Below, one piece after another: positions 32,201 through 41,677 of a DNA stretch of 64,000 nt. The position numbers and the translations under genes are program-made. Position 1 is the stretch's first letter, and the number at the start of each line of letters is the position of its first letter. Source of the stretch: Paenibacillus cellulosilyticus (lineage in GTDB: Bacteria; Bacillota; Bacilli; Paenibacillales; Paenibacillaceae); the NCBI RefSeq assembly GCF_003182255.1, contig NZ_QGTQ01000010.1:62001-126000 (forward strand). The letters run 5' to 3'. Below the pieces are notes generated by a model. That model saw only the letters and a list, made by a program, of their open reading frames with translations, was not told the origin of the DNA and searched no databases.

Positions 32201-33199
32201 ATGAAATGGATGCTTGTAGAATTAAACACAAACCAGCTACCTCCACCGAACCTTACGCTAATCCAGGTAGATAATATCCATGAGGCAGAGCGATCTCTAC
32301 TCGTACTTCGTCCGGACGTGATTGTAACGCATGAACGTGCAGGTAACGAGCTATTAGATATCGTGATGGCCATGGGCATACAATCCCGCGTCATTATTGT
32401 ATCCGACCAGTATAATGCTCATATTGTTCGTAGTTGGAGTGCTCGTGGAGCGGATATGGTATGGCAAAGTGCTCGATGGGAGCAGGCCCTATTAGAGACG
32501 GCCATGCCACACACTGAACAAGTGCCGGACATGCTCTTAACAGCCAGTGAGAAGTACAATCGGGCAGCGACGGGTCCGCTAATCATTGCAGTGGCTGGCG
32601 CTTATCCAGGGGCGGGTGTTACACATGCAGCGATCACAATAGCCAAATACTTGACCAGACGCTACAAGAAAGTCGCATTGTGGGAAGCCAATCATCGCCC
32701 TTGTTTTGAACTCATTGAATATATTCGGACGGGCCAGCGCAGTCATCGTCATCGGTTCGATCTGGAAGGCATCACGTACTTTAAGGCGTCGGCAGACATG
32801 GAATGGTTGGAATCGGTCATGGACGATTTTGAAGCTATCGTGATGGATGTTGGCACGTTAGAAGGCAGCCAATCTTCTTGGTTCTTCCGATCACAAGTCC
32901 CACTCTTAATTGGGTCAGCCAGTGAGTGGCGGCAGCATGAGCTTGTGCAGCTGTGTCGAAGATTTACGGTACGCCAAGATCGATGGAGAATTGGCCTGCC
33001 GCTCGCTACAGAAGCCGGTAAAGATGAGATCGAGGACTTGCTGCAGGGGCGATCGGTTCACGCGTTACCGTACCATCCTGATCCGTTCCAATCTCAGTCC
33101 GATACAAATCAAACGATTGATGAAATGATCGGGCATGTCATGTATGACTCGAAAGAAAAACACAGACGTAAGTTTTTATTCTGGGGGATGAGTGAGTGA
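32201..33199 (+). CDS. CpaE/MinD-like P-loop protein
   Basis: The N-terminal 110 residues resemble a degenerate receiver domain (LVLRPDVIVTHERAG, RVIIVSDQYNAHIVRSWSARGAD). The rest is a SIMIBI-type P-loop fold with a deviant Walker A (AGAYPGAGVTHAAITIAKYLTRR) and EAIVMDVGTLEG. This layout is that of CpaE, which localises Tad pili. Lysines normally seen in Walker A are absent, so ATP hydrolysis is doubtful. AAAGGAGG lies before ATG 32201. It is the first gene of operon A; a second CpaE-like gene lies in operon B. Confidence 0.65.
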   Translation: MKWMLVELNTNQLPPPNLTLIQVDNIHEAERSLLVLRPDVIVTHERAGNELLDIVMAMGIQSRVIIVSDQYNAHIVRSWSARGADMVWQSARWEQALLETAMPHTEQVPDMLLTASEKYNRAATGPLIIAVAGAYPGAGVTHAAITIAKYLTRRYKKVALWEANHRPCFELIEYIRTGQRSHRHRFDLEGITYFKASADMEWLESVMDDFEAIVMDVGTLEGSQSSWFFRSQVPLLIGSASEWRQHELVQLCRRFTVRQDRWRIGLPLATEAGKDEIEDLLQGRSVHALPYHPDPFQSQSDTNQTIDEMIGHVMYDSKEKHRRKFLFWGMSE

Positions 33200-33909
33200 A
33201 ATATGTGTATCAGCCGATAGTGGACGTAGATAACCAGTCATTTATTGGTTATGAATCGTTTGTACGAGGCGATGGTGGTGAATTACCAGGTGAGCTATTT
33301 CGTCAACTGGAGAAAGAGCGAAAGGTGGCTTCTGCAGAATCGAGAATGATGGCAGAAGCAGCTGCATGCGGAAAGAAACTGTTGCAAGGAACGGAGCGAT
33401 TGTTCCTTAATGTGCATCCGCATTCGCTCTTGCAAGAAATCAAACTGCCGGAGGAGATTGATCCACGACATATCGTTCTTGAAGTGACCGAGAAGACAAG
33501 GTTAAACAGCCGAGAGCTCCACTGCTTGCGTAAGCTAAAAGCACAAGGGGTACATTTTGCGGTAGACGATTTTGGCTGTGAATTCGCAAATCTGGACCGT
33601 TTGATTCATGTTGGATTTGATCCGACCTACATCAAGCTCGATCAGACCTTCATGGGGCTAAACAGCCGAGAACGTATGCGAATTGTCATACGGAATTTAC
33701 GCCAACTATGTAGTGATCTTGGCGTCGTTCTCATTGTGGAAGGTGTCGAGACGCTGGAACAGCATCAAGAGCTTGATGAGCTGGGCATCCGATATCGTCA
33801 AGGCTATTTCTACAGTAGACCGGACAATGCGGAGATTATTCATCAGAGTAGGCGAAGTATACTAAAACGTGTCGCAGGTCAGGCGGTCCCTCCGCTTTAT
33901 GCTTTGTAA
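33196..33909 (+). CDS. EAL-domain cyclic-di-GMP phosphodiesterase
   Basis: The 237-residue protein is a single EAL domain. It has YESFVRG (EAL motif as E-S-F with the Arg kept), LFLNVHP, LEVTE, AVDDFG, YIKLDQTF, LIVEGVET and QGYFYSRP. All main metal and catalytic positions appear present, so it is probably active. The start GTG overlaps the CpaE-like stop (GTGA). It could lower c-di-GMP when the transfer machine is made, linking motility/adhesion state to transfer. Confidence 0.85.
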   Translation: MKYVYQPIVDVDNQSFIGYESFVRGDGGELPGELFRQLEKERKVASAESRMMAEAAACGKKLLQGTERLFLNVHPHSLLQEIKLPEEIDPRHIVLEVTEKTRLNSRELHCLRKLKAQGVHFAVDDFGCEFANLDRLIHVGFDPTYIKLDQTFMGLNSRERMRIVIRNLRQLCSDLGVVLIVEGVETLEQHQELDELGIRYRQGYFYSRPDNAEIIHQSRRSILKRVAGQAVPPLYAL

Positions 33910-33923
33910 GGGAGGACGGAATA

Positions 33924-34763
33924 TTGAACAAAAAAGGACATATCGCGCTTGGTGCAGCAGCTGGATCTGCCATGCTGCTTACCGGGCTATTTGTCGTTCC
34001 TCGAACGATGGATCTGGACGGGTGGATTCCGATCGCAATCTATGCAGCCGCCGTTATAACGGGCAGCCTACTGCCGGATATCGACCATAAGACCGGTACG
34101 GTTAGCAATTACATTCAATTCTCTTCTAGGAAACGTAGGATGTTACGGAGCTTGACGCTTATAGGACTGGTGATTGGGATTACTCTTCTATTACTGACCA
34201 GATGGACAGAGATCGATATTCCGAGTGCGTGGCGGCAGTCGCCCCCGTTATGGATCGGGACGGGCCTGTTATGTTTGGCACTGTCTAGATTACGAAGCCT
34301 GGTACTCATTGGGGCCGGTGTATTACTGCTCTTGGCGTACTATTTGTACAACTGGCACTGGATTGCTGCGTTTGCAGGGCTCTCCTTGCTTATGGTGCCG
34401 CTCATCAAACACAGAGGGGTCATTCATACCCCAGAGTTCGCAGCGGCGCTTAGCGTGGGGGTGTGGTCGTTTGCGCAAGCCCAACCGGAAGTGGTGACGG
34501 CTGGGATCTACGGGCTCTTAATTGGCTGGTGGGCACATTTGCTTGGTGATGTGTTCGGTGCTGAAGGTATCCATTCGCTATTCATTCCAAGATTTCGTGT
34601 CGCTCTGCGCCTATTTGCCAATGGTAGTTGGGCGGAGCGTATGATTACACGCAGCTGCTGGTTAATCAGTGCGGGCTGCTTGTTATTTACACAACAGGAA
34701 CGGCTGCTGTATATCGACGGGCTGCATTACCCCTCACTGCAACATCTTCTCCTATTATCCTAG
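33924..34763 (+). CDS. YdjM/DUF457-like membrane metal-dependent hydrolase
   Basis: The 279 residues span about six membrane helices. Conserved polar motifs are KGHIALGAAAG, GSLLPDIDHKTG, KHRGVIHTPEF and GWWAHLLGDVFGAEGI. These His/Asp patterns are those of the LexA-controlled YdjM and related membrane hydrolases. The substrate is unknown. The start is TTG 33924 after AGGGAGGACGG. It is the third gene of operon A. Confidence 0.8.
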   Translation: MNKKGHIALGAAAGSAMLLTGLFVVPRTMDLDGWIPIAIYAAAVITGSLLPDIDHKTGTVSNYIQFSSRKRRMLRSLTLIGLVIGITLLLLTRWTEIDIPSAWRQSPPLWIGTGLLCLALSRLRSLVLIGAGVLLLLAYYLYNWHWIAAFAGLSLLMVPLIKHRGVIHTPEFAAALSVGVWSFAQAQPEVVTAGIYGLLIGWWAHLLGDVFGAEGIHSLFIPRFRVALRLFANGSWAERMITRSCWLISAGCLLFTQQERLLYIDGLHYPSLQHLLLLS

Positions 34764-34838
34764 GATTAACTTAGGGTAATAGCGCGAAGTTGTATCAAAT
34801 GATGTGACTAACAACGACTAACCTAGGATTAACCTAGG
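34759..34838. repeat. Paired palindromic repeats before a transfer gene
   Basis: CCTAGGATTAACTTAGG (34759-34775) and CCTAGGATTAACCTAGG (34822-34838) are near-identical and each is nearly self-complementary. They flank 46 bases upstream of the 34857 gene and may be a regulator site within the operon. Confidence 0.5.
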
Positions 34839-34856
34839 AAAAGAAGGAAGATAACC

Positions 34857-35276
34857 ATGCAATTAAAGAAACTATCATTCACTTGGCTTGTCATGCTGCT
34901 CCTATCTACCGTGTTTCAGGCATCGGCGTTTGCAGCGGATGTAAACCCGATTACAAAAATCAAGTCGAAGATGACGTTCAACTGGGATCTCCTGAATGGG
35001 TTGGATTTCATGTTCTATCTCATCATGATCCCGATCTCGCTCTCCATTATCTTTCTGATTGTATACAGCGTCTACGGTATTATTGTTCATCTCATTCGTG
35101 TACGTAGAGGCAAGGAAAGTCTCAGTGACAAGAAGTTTTGGATTGAGATTGGCGTAACGATCTTTATTGTGTTCATTTTCCTGTCCGGCCTTTTCTGGGA
35201 CTTCCTGGAGCTTGTATATAATTGGACGAGTCAGCAGGACCTTACTTCGACTACCCCATCGTCCACTACGAACTAG
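34857..35276 (+). CDS. Small secretion-system membrane protein
   Basis: The 139-residue protein has a signal peptide (WLVMLLLSTVFQASAFAA) and two membrane helices (FMFYLIMIPISLSIIFLIVYSVYG and WIEIGVTIFIVFIFLSGLFW) around a basic loop. The loop VRRGKESLSDKKFW resembles the loop in the next gene (VRRGKAALADGLFW) and in the VirB6-like protein. It is therefore a small relative of the channel components. AGAAGGAAG precedes the ATG. Confidence 0.6.
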   Translation: MQLKKLSFTWLVMLLLSTVFQASAFAADVNPITKIKSKMTFNWDLLNGLDFMFYLIMIPISLSIIFLIVYSVYGIIVHLIRVRRGKESLSDKKFWIEIGVTIFIVFIFLSGLFWDFLELVYNWTSQQDLTSTTPSSTTN

Positions 35277-35309
35277 CAGAGGCGCTGAATCTGAAAGGAG
35301 GCAGTCACG

Positions 35310-35645
35310 ATGTCTCGTCTCCTAGCGAGCTCAAAGGACGAATATATTGAACAGATGAAGACTGTATATGCCATCGATACGGGAACCGTTGAAAGTGTTG
35401 ATTGGTTATTGGTGATCGGAGGAGCAGCAGTGACATTCGTGTCCATTGCTGCCCTTATTTATTGGATTAGCAAAATCATATTGCGGCTATATGCCGTCCG
35501 TCGCGGAAAAGCAGCATTGGCAGATGGACTGTTCTGGAAAAGAATGACGATTGGTATCGTGCTCATTCTCTTCCTGATTGGCGGCACATGGCTGGTGTTA
35601 TTGGAACAGTTCTTTTCATTGATGCGGCAATGGGGGTGGAAATGA
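35310..35645 (+). CDS. Small secretion-system membrane protein
   Basis: The 111-residue protein has two membrane helices and no signal peptide. The basic loop AVRRGKAALADGLFWKR is shared with its neighbours. AAAGGAGG precedes the ATG, and its end overlaps the next start (ATGA). It is probably a component of the same membrane channel. Confidence 0.6.
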   Translation: MSRLLASSKDEYIEQMKTVYAIDTGTVESVDWLLVIGGAAVTFVSIAALIYWISKIILRLYAVRRGKAALADGLFWKRMTIGIVLILFLIGGTWLVLLEQFFSLMRQWGWK

Positions 35646-37951
35646 GCATGCGGCGTTGGATAATGGGTATGGTGTTTCTACTGCTGATCAGTGTGTCTGT
35701 CGTTAGGGCGGTACCTGTGTACGCGGAATCGGATGTGGCGGTTACCGATACCGTTACCGAATCGGTTGATTCATCTAGTAGTACACCCTGGTATATGCCG
35801 GATTGGGTATCAGATTTACTAGATAGCGTTAAAAACATGATTTCCACCATGAAAGATTTAATGACGGGACAGCTCATTTATGATGCGGTTATTGGCTTCA
35901 TCGTCATGGCTGTAGATGAAGCAATAGCTCCGCTTATGGGGGTATTCGCGAAGAGTTATCTTTTCACCCCGCGAGTGGCTGAGATTGGGCTCGTTTATAA
36001 AATCTGGTCTATGCTGACCATCATCTCACTGGTGTCCATTATTATCGGAATCGGTGTGCTGGCTATCAAGATTATCAGAGGTAAGAAAGCGCTGGATAAG
36101 TTGCTCAAAGTGTTCATCGCATGCTTACTATCCTGCCTTGTGAGTTTAACCGTGATCAATTTTTGCAACGTGGGAGCGAATTGGCTGCATCAAGAGATGA
36201 TGGAAGGAATCATCGGGACTTCCGGCATTCAATACGATGGATTATCAGGGGAGGATATTTTAAAATCGCTCATCATTGGCTCTGACGCCATAACCGATCC
36301 TCAATATGCCGGGCAGACGCTAGGGCATATTACGGTTGAAACGCAAGGTGGCATTTGGATGTTACTTGCGTTAGTGCTGTTTGAGGTGCTTCCACTCTTT
36401 TTAATTGCTTTACTGGCCACACTTGTGCTCATTCTATTGGCATCCTTTGTGCCCATTTGGATTATGCTAACGGCCTATAATGGCAAAGCAGAGACATTAA
36501 TTGGATTCATGAATATCTATATCCGTACCCTTGTTGTAGGCTGTGTCTTGGCGCTGCACTGGGCACTTTCTGTCCGGGGGCAATCTGACTATGGAGCAGG
36601 TGCGGGATTTGCGGCAGACCTTGGTGTACCGCCAATCGTATTCTCCATTATTACGATATTGCTCATTATTGTGTTTCTCTTTCTATTCTGGGTCAAACCA
36701 CTCCTATCTGCTGCAAAATCTCCGATGACACTAGCAGGCGGAGAAGCGCTTGAAGGACTTGGCGAATGGGGGGAGAAGGGTTCAGCGGCGATGAATCAGA
36801 TCGGCAAGCGGCTCGGAATGGAAGGGCTTCAGGAGCGAAGCTTGAGCTGGAAAGAGAAAAGTGCTCGAATGTCCGAAGCTGGACGCAAGATGCAGGAAAT
36901 GGCGAAGTCGGGCAGCATGGTACCTGATTTAATTGCTTCCTCGTTATCTGGCGGTGCATCTGAGGTCTTGAAGGGTGTCACCTACCAGGATGAACCGGAT
37001 GAGTGGTTGACGCAGCCAGGTGATATTGTCATGATGCAGGAGGCTCCTCTATCCATCGGCAATAAGCAAATGATTATGGAGGATCCAGCGAAGGTGAGCA
37101 AGCAGCTAATGGACAAGGGGTACAAGCAAGCGGTTGTCTTGCAGGTGTCAGCTGATGATCGTGAGCAAATGCAGGCGCTAGTGCCTGCCCTGCAGGCACA
37201 GCATGGCGATCATGTGGCGTGGAACAGCGAATCCGATCAATTGGTAATGAAGGGACCAACCGATGAAATCATACGAGAGCTGCAAAGTCATGCTATCAAT
37301 ATGGACAGTGTTCAGCACGGGTTAGTGAAAGAGGGCTTGTTTATTGATCTAAAGGAGCAGACGGTGAACACAGTCGGGGATGTAAGCCATGAAGCGATGA
37401 AGGAATTAATGCAGACCCAAGTGACCTATATCAAAGCGCATGTACCGCCGGAAGAGGCCAAGCATATCCATGAGCAGCTGCAGCACAGCCATCATGAGTG
37501 GGCAGAGCGTGTGGAGCTGCGGGATGGAAGTCTATGGCTGCCAGAGTCGGACCTTGATCGGATCATGCCCGTTCTGAACACAATGACGAAGCAACTGGTA
37601 CAAACGGTACGGTTGGACATGCCTGCGGGGTCTAAATTCTTGCCTCGCATGATGGATGATTGGCAGAAGGATGCATCGCTCGATGAACTAATGGCAGCCG
37701 TCCAATACAAGGACAATCATGTATTGGTTCATAGTGATCAAGCGGATCGATTCAAGCAGACGTTTGAACAGTATAGAAGCGAACGTATCCCGTACTGGCG
37801 AACCCATAATGGTCTGATTAAAGTGATCAAGGATGGCGTACCTGTTGATTATGGCAGTGTGCCCATGCGTGGTCTTGATATGGGCAGTTTCGAAAGCCTG
37901 CAGCGCGATATGATTCGTAAGCGGCGCGAGCATCTGAGGAAGGAGGGATAG
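35642..37951 (+). CDS. VirB6/TrbL-like polytopic channel protein
   Basis: The 769-residue product has a signal peptide (GMVFLLLISVSVVRAVPVYA) and about six membrane helices up to residue 360. A long cytoplasmic C-terminal part follows, with helical and alpha/beta segments (SIGNKQMIMEDPAKVSKQLM, NMDSVQHGLVKEGLFIDLKE). The size and topology match VirB6/TrbL inner-membrane channel proteins of conjugation systems, which often carry long tails. A basic loop (IIRGKKALDKLLK) echoes the two small upstream proteins. Start ATG 35642 overlaps the previous stop; ATG 35648 is also possible. Confidence 0.7.
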   Translation: MSMRRWIMGMVFLLLISVSVVRAVPVYAESDVAVTDTVTESVDSSSSTPWYMPDWVSDLLDSVKNMISTMKDLMTGQLIYDAVIGFIVMAVDEAIAPLMGVFAKSYLFTPRVAEIGLVYKIWSMLTIISLVSIIIGIGVLAIKIIRGKKALDKLLKVFIACLLSCLVSLTVINFCNVGANWLHQEMMEGIIGTSGIQYDGLSGEDILKSLIIGSDAITDPQYAGQTLGHITVETQGGIWMLLALVLFEVLPLFLIALLATLVLILLASFVPIWIMLTAYNGKAETLIGFMNIYIRTLVVGCVLALHWALSVRGQSDYGAGAGFAADLGVPPIVFSIITILLIIVFLFLFWVKPLLSAAKSPMTLAGGEALEGLGEWGEKGSAAMNQIGKRLGMEGLQERSLSWKEKSARMSEAGRKMQEMAKSGSMVPDLIASSLSGGASEVLKGVTYQDEPDEWLTQPGDIVMMQEAPLSIGNKQMIMEDPAKVSKQLMDKGYKQAVVLQVSADDREQMQALVPALQAQHGDHVAWNSESDQLVMKGPTDEIIRELQSHAINMDSVQHGLVKEGLFIDLKEQTVNTVGDVSHEAMKELMQTQVTYIKAHVPPEEAKHIHEQLQHSHHEWAERVELRDGSLWLPESDLDRIMPVLNTMTKQLVQTVRLDMPAGSKFLPRMMDDWQKDASLDELMAAVQYKDNHVLVHSDQADRFKQTFEQYRSERIPYWRTHNGLIKVIKDGVPVDYGSVPMRGLDMGSFESLQRDMIRKRREHLRKEG

Positions 37952-37955
37952 TGGT

Positions 37956-39824
37956 TTGAAGGACTGGCAGGTCGAGGAAGAAGAGCTGATAAGGTCGAGT
38001 TTTCTAGGCGATATTCGGGATGATATCGCATTTATGGGATTAAAGTTAGAGGATTTTGGTTGGATTATTGGCATGACGCTTATGGTAGGCGGCATGCCTT
38101 TTCTATTCTCCGTTATCGTGCCCATTAGCATCTGGTTCAAGCTATTGTGGTTGGTTGGAACGTTTGTAGCAACCTCCTTAGGCCGCTATTTGCAATGGCC
38201 GTACAAGCGTCGTCGCTGGTTCCGATATATAAGGCTGCCGAAGGACAATAATGGCGGGAATTTCATGCAATGGTTGGGGGCGACGGAGGACAGCTGGCTC
38301 TATCGCAGTCGTAATGTGTGGCAGATGGTCATTCGTGTTCAAGCACCACCATGGCGCACTGCAATTGTCATGGAGAAGCGCAAACGTCTTGCCGGGTTTG
38401 AGAGCTTCCTGAGAACCTGTGTGATGGAAGGGTTTGAAGCAGATTTTACAGCCGAACAAATGCCGGATTATCGGCATGATGTGTGGAATATCAAGCAGCA
38501 GCGTACGGTGGCAACAGAGGGCATACGCAAACTTCGCGACGCTCGATATAATCGTTGGCTCCGTCAAGCACGATCACCGCTATTCGAAGAAGGTCAGACG
38601 CTCCAGGCCATGCAAGCTAGGCGCAGCGAGTACATTCTTCGCTTATCCATTCCGGAATACAAGCTAACGATTCGGCAGCGGAGCGGAGAATCAGTTGACG
38701 CAACCAAAGAGGAATTGCGGCGCTCCCGGCTATTGGCTGACTTGCGTGAGCGAAAAGATCGGGTGTTATCGGTGTTGGAGAATAGCGGACATTCCTGTAC
38801 GCTCCTCTCCGGTTATGCAGTAGACGAGATCACCGGCCGCTGGTGGGATCGGTCCTCTTGGCAGTCATGGAAGCATGCGAATGGTTCATGGGAAGAGGAA
38901 GAAGAGGAGGATGCACCGGCAATTCCACTCTCCAAATTAAGTGAACAGAAGGCAGACGAGCAAGAGGCTGTAACGGTGTCAAAGGAAAGCCTGTTTGTGA
39001 GGTGGATAAGGGGCATCCGGGCGAGTGGCAGCGCCGCTATTCGTGGACTGCAAGTCATTGTACGAAGAGCCAGGCTTCCGAGAAGGAAAGTGTCTACACA
39101 TCAGATGGAAGAGGAGATAAGCCAGCTCCTGATGGATACAGAACCTTCAGTCGACGCGGAATCAGCCGATGCGGAAGCACCGATTCAGCCGATTAAAATC
39201 TGCACAGCGGGACCCATCGTGTTAACCTCGCCAACTTCAAGCGGGAAAACATTCCTGGCCTGCAATATTGCCGTCGCTAGCAGCAGCCCAGCCTTGTCCG
39301 TATGGGTTATTGATCTGACGCCGGATAAAGGATCGCTAGCTGTCATGAATCCGTTGCAATCTCATTCGTCCGGATCGTTCGAGGGTTGGACATCTCGGAA
39401 TACGCCGTTTGTTACGGTATATACCATTGGGAAACAAACGAGCAGCTTATCACTTGATGAAGTTTTATCACTTGTTGACGATGGTGTGAAGGCGGGTCAT
39501 GCGGTGTTTATCGATATGCCCTGGTCTTACCCTGATCGGGAGCAGATCGTGGCGCAAATGGGTGCTGTAGCGGTTGTAGACACGGATTATCACCACTGGA
39601 TGCAATGGGAGCAGCTGCAGGTCAAGGGAATTACAGCCGTATGGCTCAATATGTGTGACGATGACGTGGATTGGAGCAGCACGATTAAGGAGTACTTTGG
39701 CCTTCCGATCGAGAGAAGGTTTCCTTGGTATGCCCAAGCACGGAAACGATTGTACCAAGGACGGCCATTAGCGCTTGAAGATGAATTTCGATCAACATTC
39801 CTATCAATGGGGGGATCTAAGTGA
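37956..39824 (+). CDS. Conjugation protein: VirB3/PrgI-like membrane part plus P-loop domain
   Basis: The 622 residues begin with a soluble segment and two membrane helices (DFGWIIGMTLMVGGMPFLFS and VIVPISIWFKLLWLVGTFVAT). A region like the N-terminal part of VirB4 follows (WLYRSRNVWQMVIRVQAPPW). After an acidic linker (EEEEEEDAP) a P-loop domain carries TSPTSSGKTFLACNIAVA, VWVIDLTPDKGS and AVFIDMPWS. It may be a PrgI-VirB4 N-terminal fusion working with the next gene's ATPase. The start is TTG 37956 after AGGAGGG. Confidence 0.6.
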   Translation: MKDWQVEEEELIRSSFLGDIRDDIAFMGLKLEDFGWIIGMTLMVGGMPFLFSVIVPISIWFKLLWLVGTFVATSLGRYLQWPYKRRRWFRYIRLPKDNNGGNFMQWLGATEDSWLYRSRNVWQMVIRVQAPPWRTAIVMEKRKRLAGFESFLRTCVMEGFEADFTAEQMPDYRHDVWNIKQQRTVATEGIRKLRDARYNRWLRQARSPLFEEGQTLQAMQARRSEYILRLSIPEYKLTIRQRSGESVDATKEELRRSRLLADLRERKDRVLSVLENSGHSCTLLSGYAVDEITGRWWDRSSWQSWKHANGSWEEEEEEDAPAIPLSKLSEQKADEQEAVTVSKESLFVRWIRGIRASGSAAIRGLQVIVRRARLPRRKVSTHQMEEEISQLLMDTEPSVDAESADAEAPIQPIKICTAGPIVLTSPTSSGKTFLACNIAVASSSPALSVWVIDLTPDKGSLAVMNPLQSHSSGSFEGWTSRNTPFVTVYTIGKQTSSLSLDEVLSLVDDGVKAGHAVFIDMPWSYPDREQIVAQMGAVAVVDTDYHHWMQWEQLQVKGITAVWLNMCDDDVDWSSTIKEYFGLPIERRFPWYAQARKRLYQGRPLALEDEFRSTFLSMGGSK

Positions 39825-41677
39825 GTGCGGTACGCAGACTGATCAAGGGCTTTAAGAAGAACAAGAAGCATACCATTGTGAACCCGGTTGCGGAAGGCAA
39901 GGATCAAAAAAACGGTCATTTGGTCCGTGTCTTAATGATTAAAGATTATCCGCCGATTATTCTGGCTGGGTACTTGGATCATCTGGAAGCGATTGTCCGT
40001 ACGGAAGGGGCTGAGCTTCGCAAGACGATTCGATATGCAGGGAGCGATGTCAAGTTTTCATTTGGGATGAAGACCAAATTGGCCCGGCTCAATAAAAGCA
40101 TCAACGCAGCCACGGTTAGTGATCCCGCCCGTAAGGAAGAGGTCGCAACACGAGATACAATCATTGAGCTGAGAGATTCGGCGTATACAGGCAATCGGAA
40201 GCTCTTGGAAGTATGGACGTTTCTGACTATCGCGGCTCCAGAAGCACATCAGTTGGATGCGGCTGAGATTAAACTAAATAGTTGGTTTGATAATGTATCC
40301 GGTGAGCTCGATACGCTCGTCAGCGAACAGCAAGAAGCTTTGCGACAGACAAGCCCCGTTAGTGATAGGGATACAAGCAATGGTGAGTTTTTCCGCAAGA
40401 AGCATTATGGAAGGGTCACAACCGATTCCGCAGCTGCGCGAACCTATCCGATGACGCGTGGATCGTTCTCTGATGATCAAGGGCCGTATTTCGGTAGGCG
40501 TACCGAGGACGGCTCTTTTTGTTTCATTAATTTGTGCGATCCGAATGATTCCCGCGCTCAGAATTTGACGGTGTTCGGGAAAACCGGTGAAGGCAAATCC
40601 TTCTTCATGAAAGCACTCGTTGTCTCCCTTCTGGAGGAGGGTGTTCATGTCTTTGTGTTCGACCTGGACGGCGAGTGGCGTGAATTGTGCGAAGAGGTCG
40701 GAGGTGTCTATATCGACCATACGGCAGATAATGGACGGTACTTTGAGCCGCTGACGATTATGCCCAAGCTGGCGGAGATCGATCAAGACTGTATTGAATA
40801 CAATCGGACACGGTACACGCAGGCGCTTCAAAACGGTATTCGTACGTTATCGTTGCTTGCGGATGGATTAACGAAAGGAGAAGTGTTTGAAGCCGGAGAG
40901 GCCATTAAACGGGTGTTTGCTTCTGCTGGCATTGATCGTGAGAACCAGGCAACCTGGGATGGTCCGTATGCAGGGCCTAGGCCAACGATTCATGCAGCCT
41001 TTGCAGCGATCCAGTCCGAGGCGGAGGCCAACGCTGATGCCAAAAGCTTGTGGGACAAAATTAAAATCTACAGTATTGGCATCTATGACAATCTATTCAA
41101 ACACGAGGAGCCGCTTGAATTTCAGCGGGCACCGCTTGTTGTTTACAAGGTCGGCAGTGGCAGGACAGGTGACAATGAGCAGGATGAATCGGCGAGGCAG
41201 GCGCAGCTTAAGATGTCGATGGCATTCGACACGGTTAATGCCAATATTGTACGACTGAAGTACGAGGGCGCACACTTCAGCGCTGTTCTTGTAGATGAAG
41301 GTCAGCGTCAGCTGCAAAATTCGGAATTGAAGCGTGCTGTGTTTGATTGGTATACCGCCATTCGGAAATGGAATGGCATGATGATTCTTGGCTCCAATAC
41401 CCCTGCTATTATGCTCGATTCAGCGGAAGGAGTCGGGATGTGGGAGAACACGAATATACGGGTCTACTTTTACTTGGAGCAGTCCGCCATTCGAACATTG
41501 GCACGATCGGCAGATATGCCAGAAGAGATTCAAGATCGTATTGCGCAAAATGCGGGAAGCAGACGCTTTATTCTGGAATATCACAAACAATACGACGAAC
41601 TGTTCATGGATGTACCGGAGGAGGAAAGCAAGCTATATGCCACACGCGGCCTGAAGAAAATGCGTGAGGCGGGCTAA
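39821..41677 (+). CDS. virB4: VirB4-like conjugation ATPase
   Basis: The 618-residue protein has Walker A GKTGEGKSFFMKALVVS, then VFVFDLDGEWREL, and Walker B VLVDEGQRQL. A later MMILGSNTPAIM segment is typical of VirB4/TraC. VirB4 energises assembly and transport of type IV secretion systems and is the best marker of conjugation modules. The start GTG overlaps the previous stop (GTGA), so the two ATPases are translationally coupled. Confidence 0.85.
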   Translation: MSAVRRLIKGFKKNKKHTIVNPVAEGKDQKNGHLVRVLMIKDYPPIILAGYLDHLEAIVRTEGAELRKTIRYAGSDVKFSFGMKTKLARLNKSINAATVSDPARKEEVATRDTIIELRDSAYTGNRKLLEVWTFLTIAAPEAHQLDAAEIKLNSWFDNVSGELDTLVSEQQEALRQTSPVSDRDTSNGEFFRKKHYGRVTTDSAAARTYPMTRGSFSDDQGPYFGRRTEDGSFCFINLCDPNDSRAQNLTVFGKTGEGKSFFMKALVVSLLEEGVHVFVFDLDGEWRELCEEVGGVYIDHTADNGRYFEPLTIMPKLAEIDQDCIEYNRTRYTQALQNGIRTLSLLADGLTKGEVFEAGEAIKRVFASAGIDRENQATWDGPYAGPRPTIHAAFAAIQSEAEANADAKSLWDKIKIYSIGIYDNLFKHEEPLEFQRAPLVVYKVGSGRTGDNEQDESARQAQLKMSMAFDTVNANIVRLKYEGAHFSAVLVDEGQRQLQNSELKRAVFDWYTAIRKWNGMMILGSNTPAIMLDSAEGVGMWENTNIRVYFYLEQSAIRTLARSADMPEEIQDRIAQNAGSRRFILEYHKQYDELFMDVPEEESKLYATRGLKKMREAG

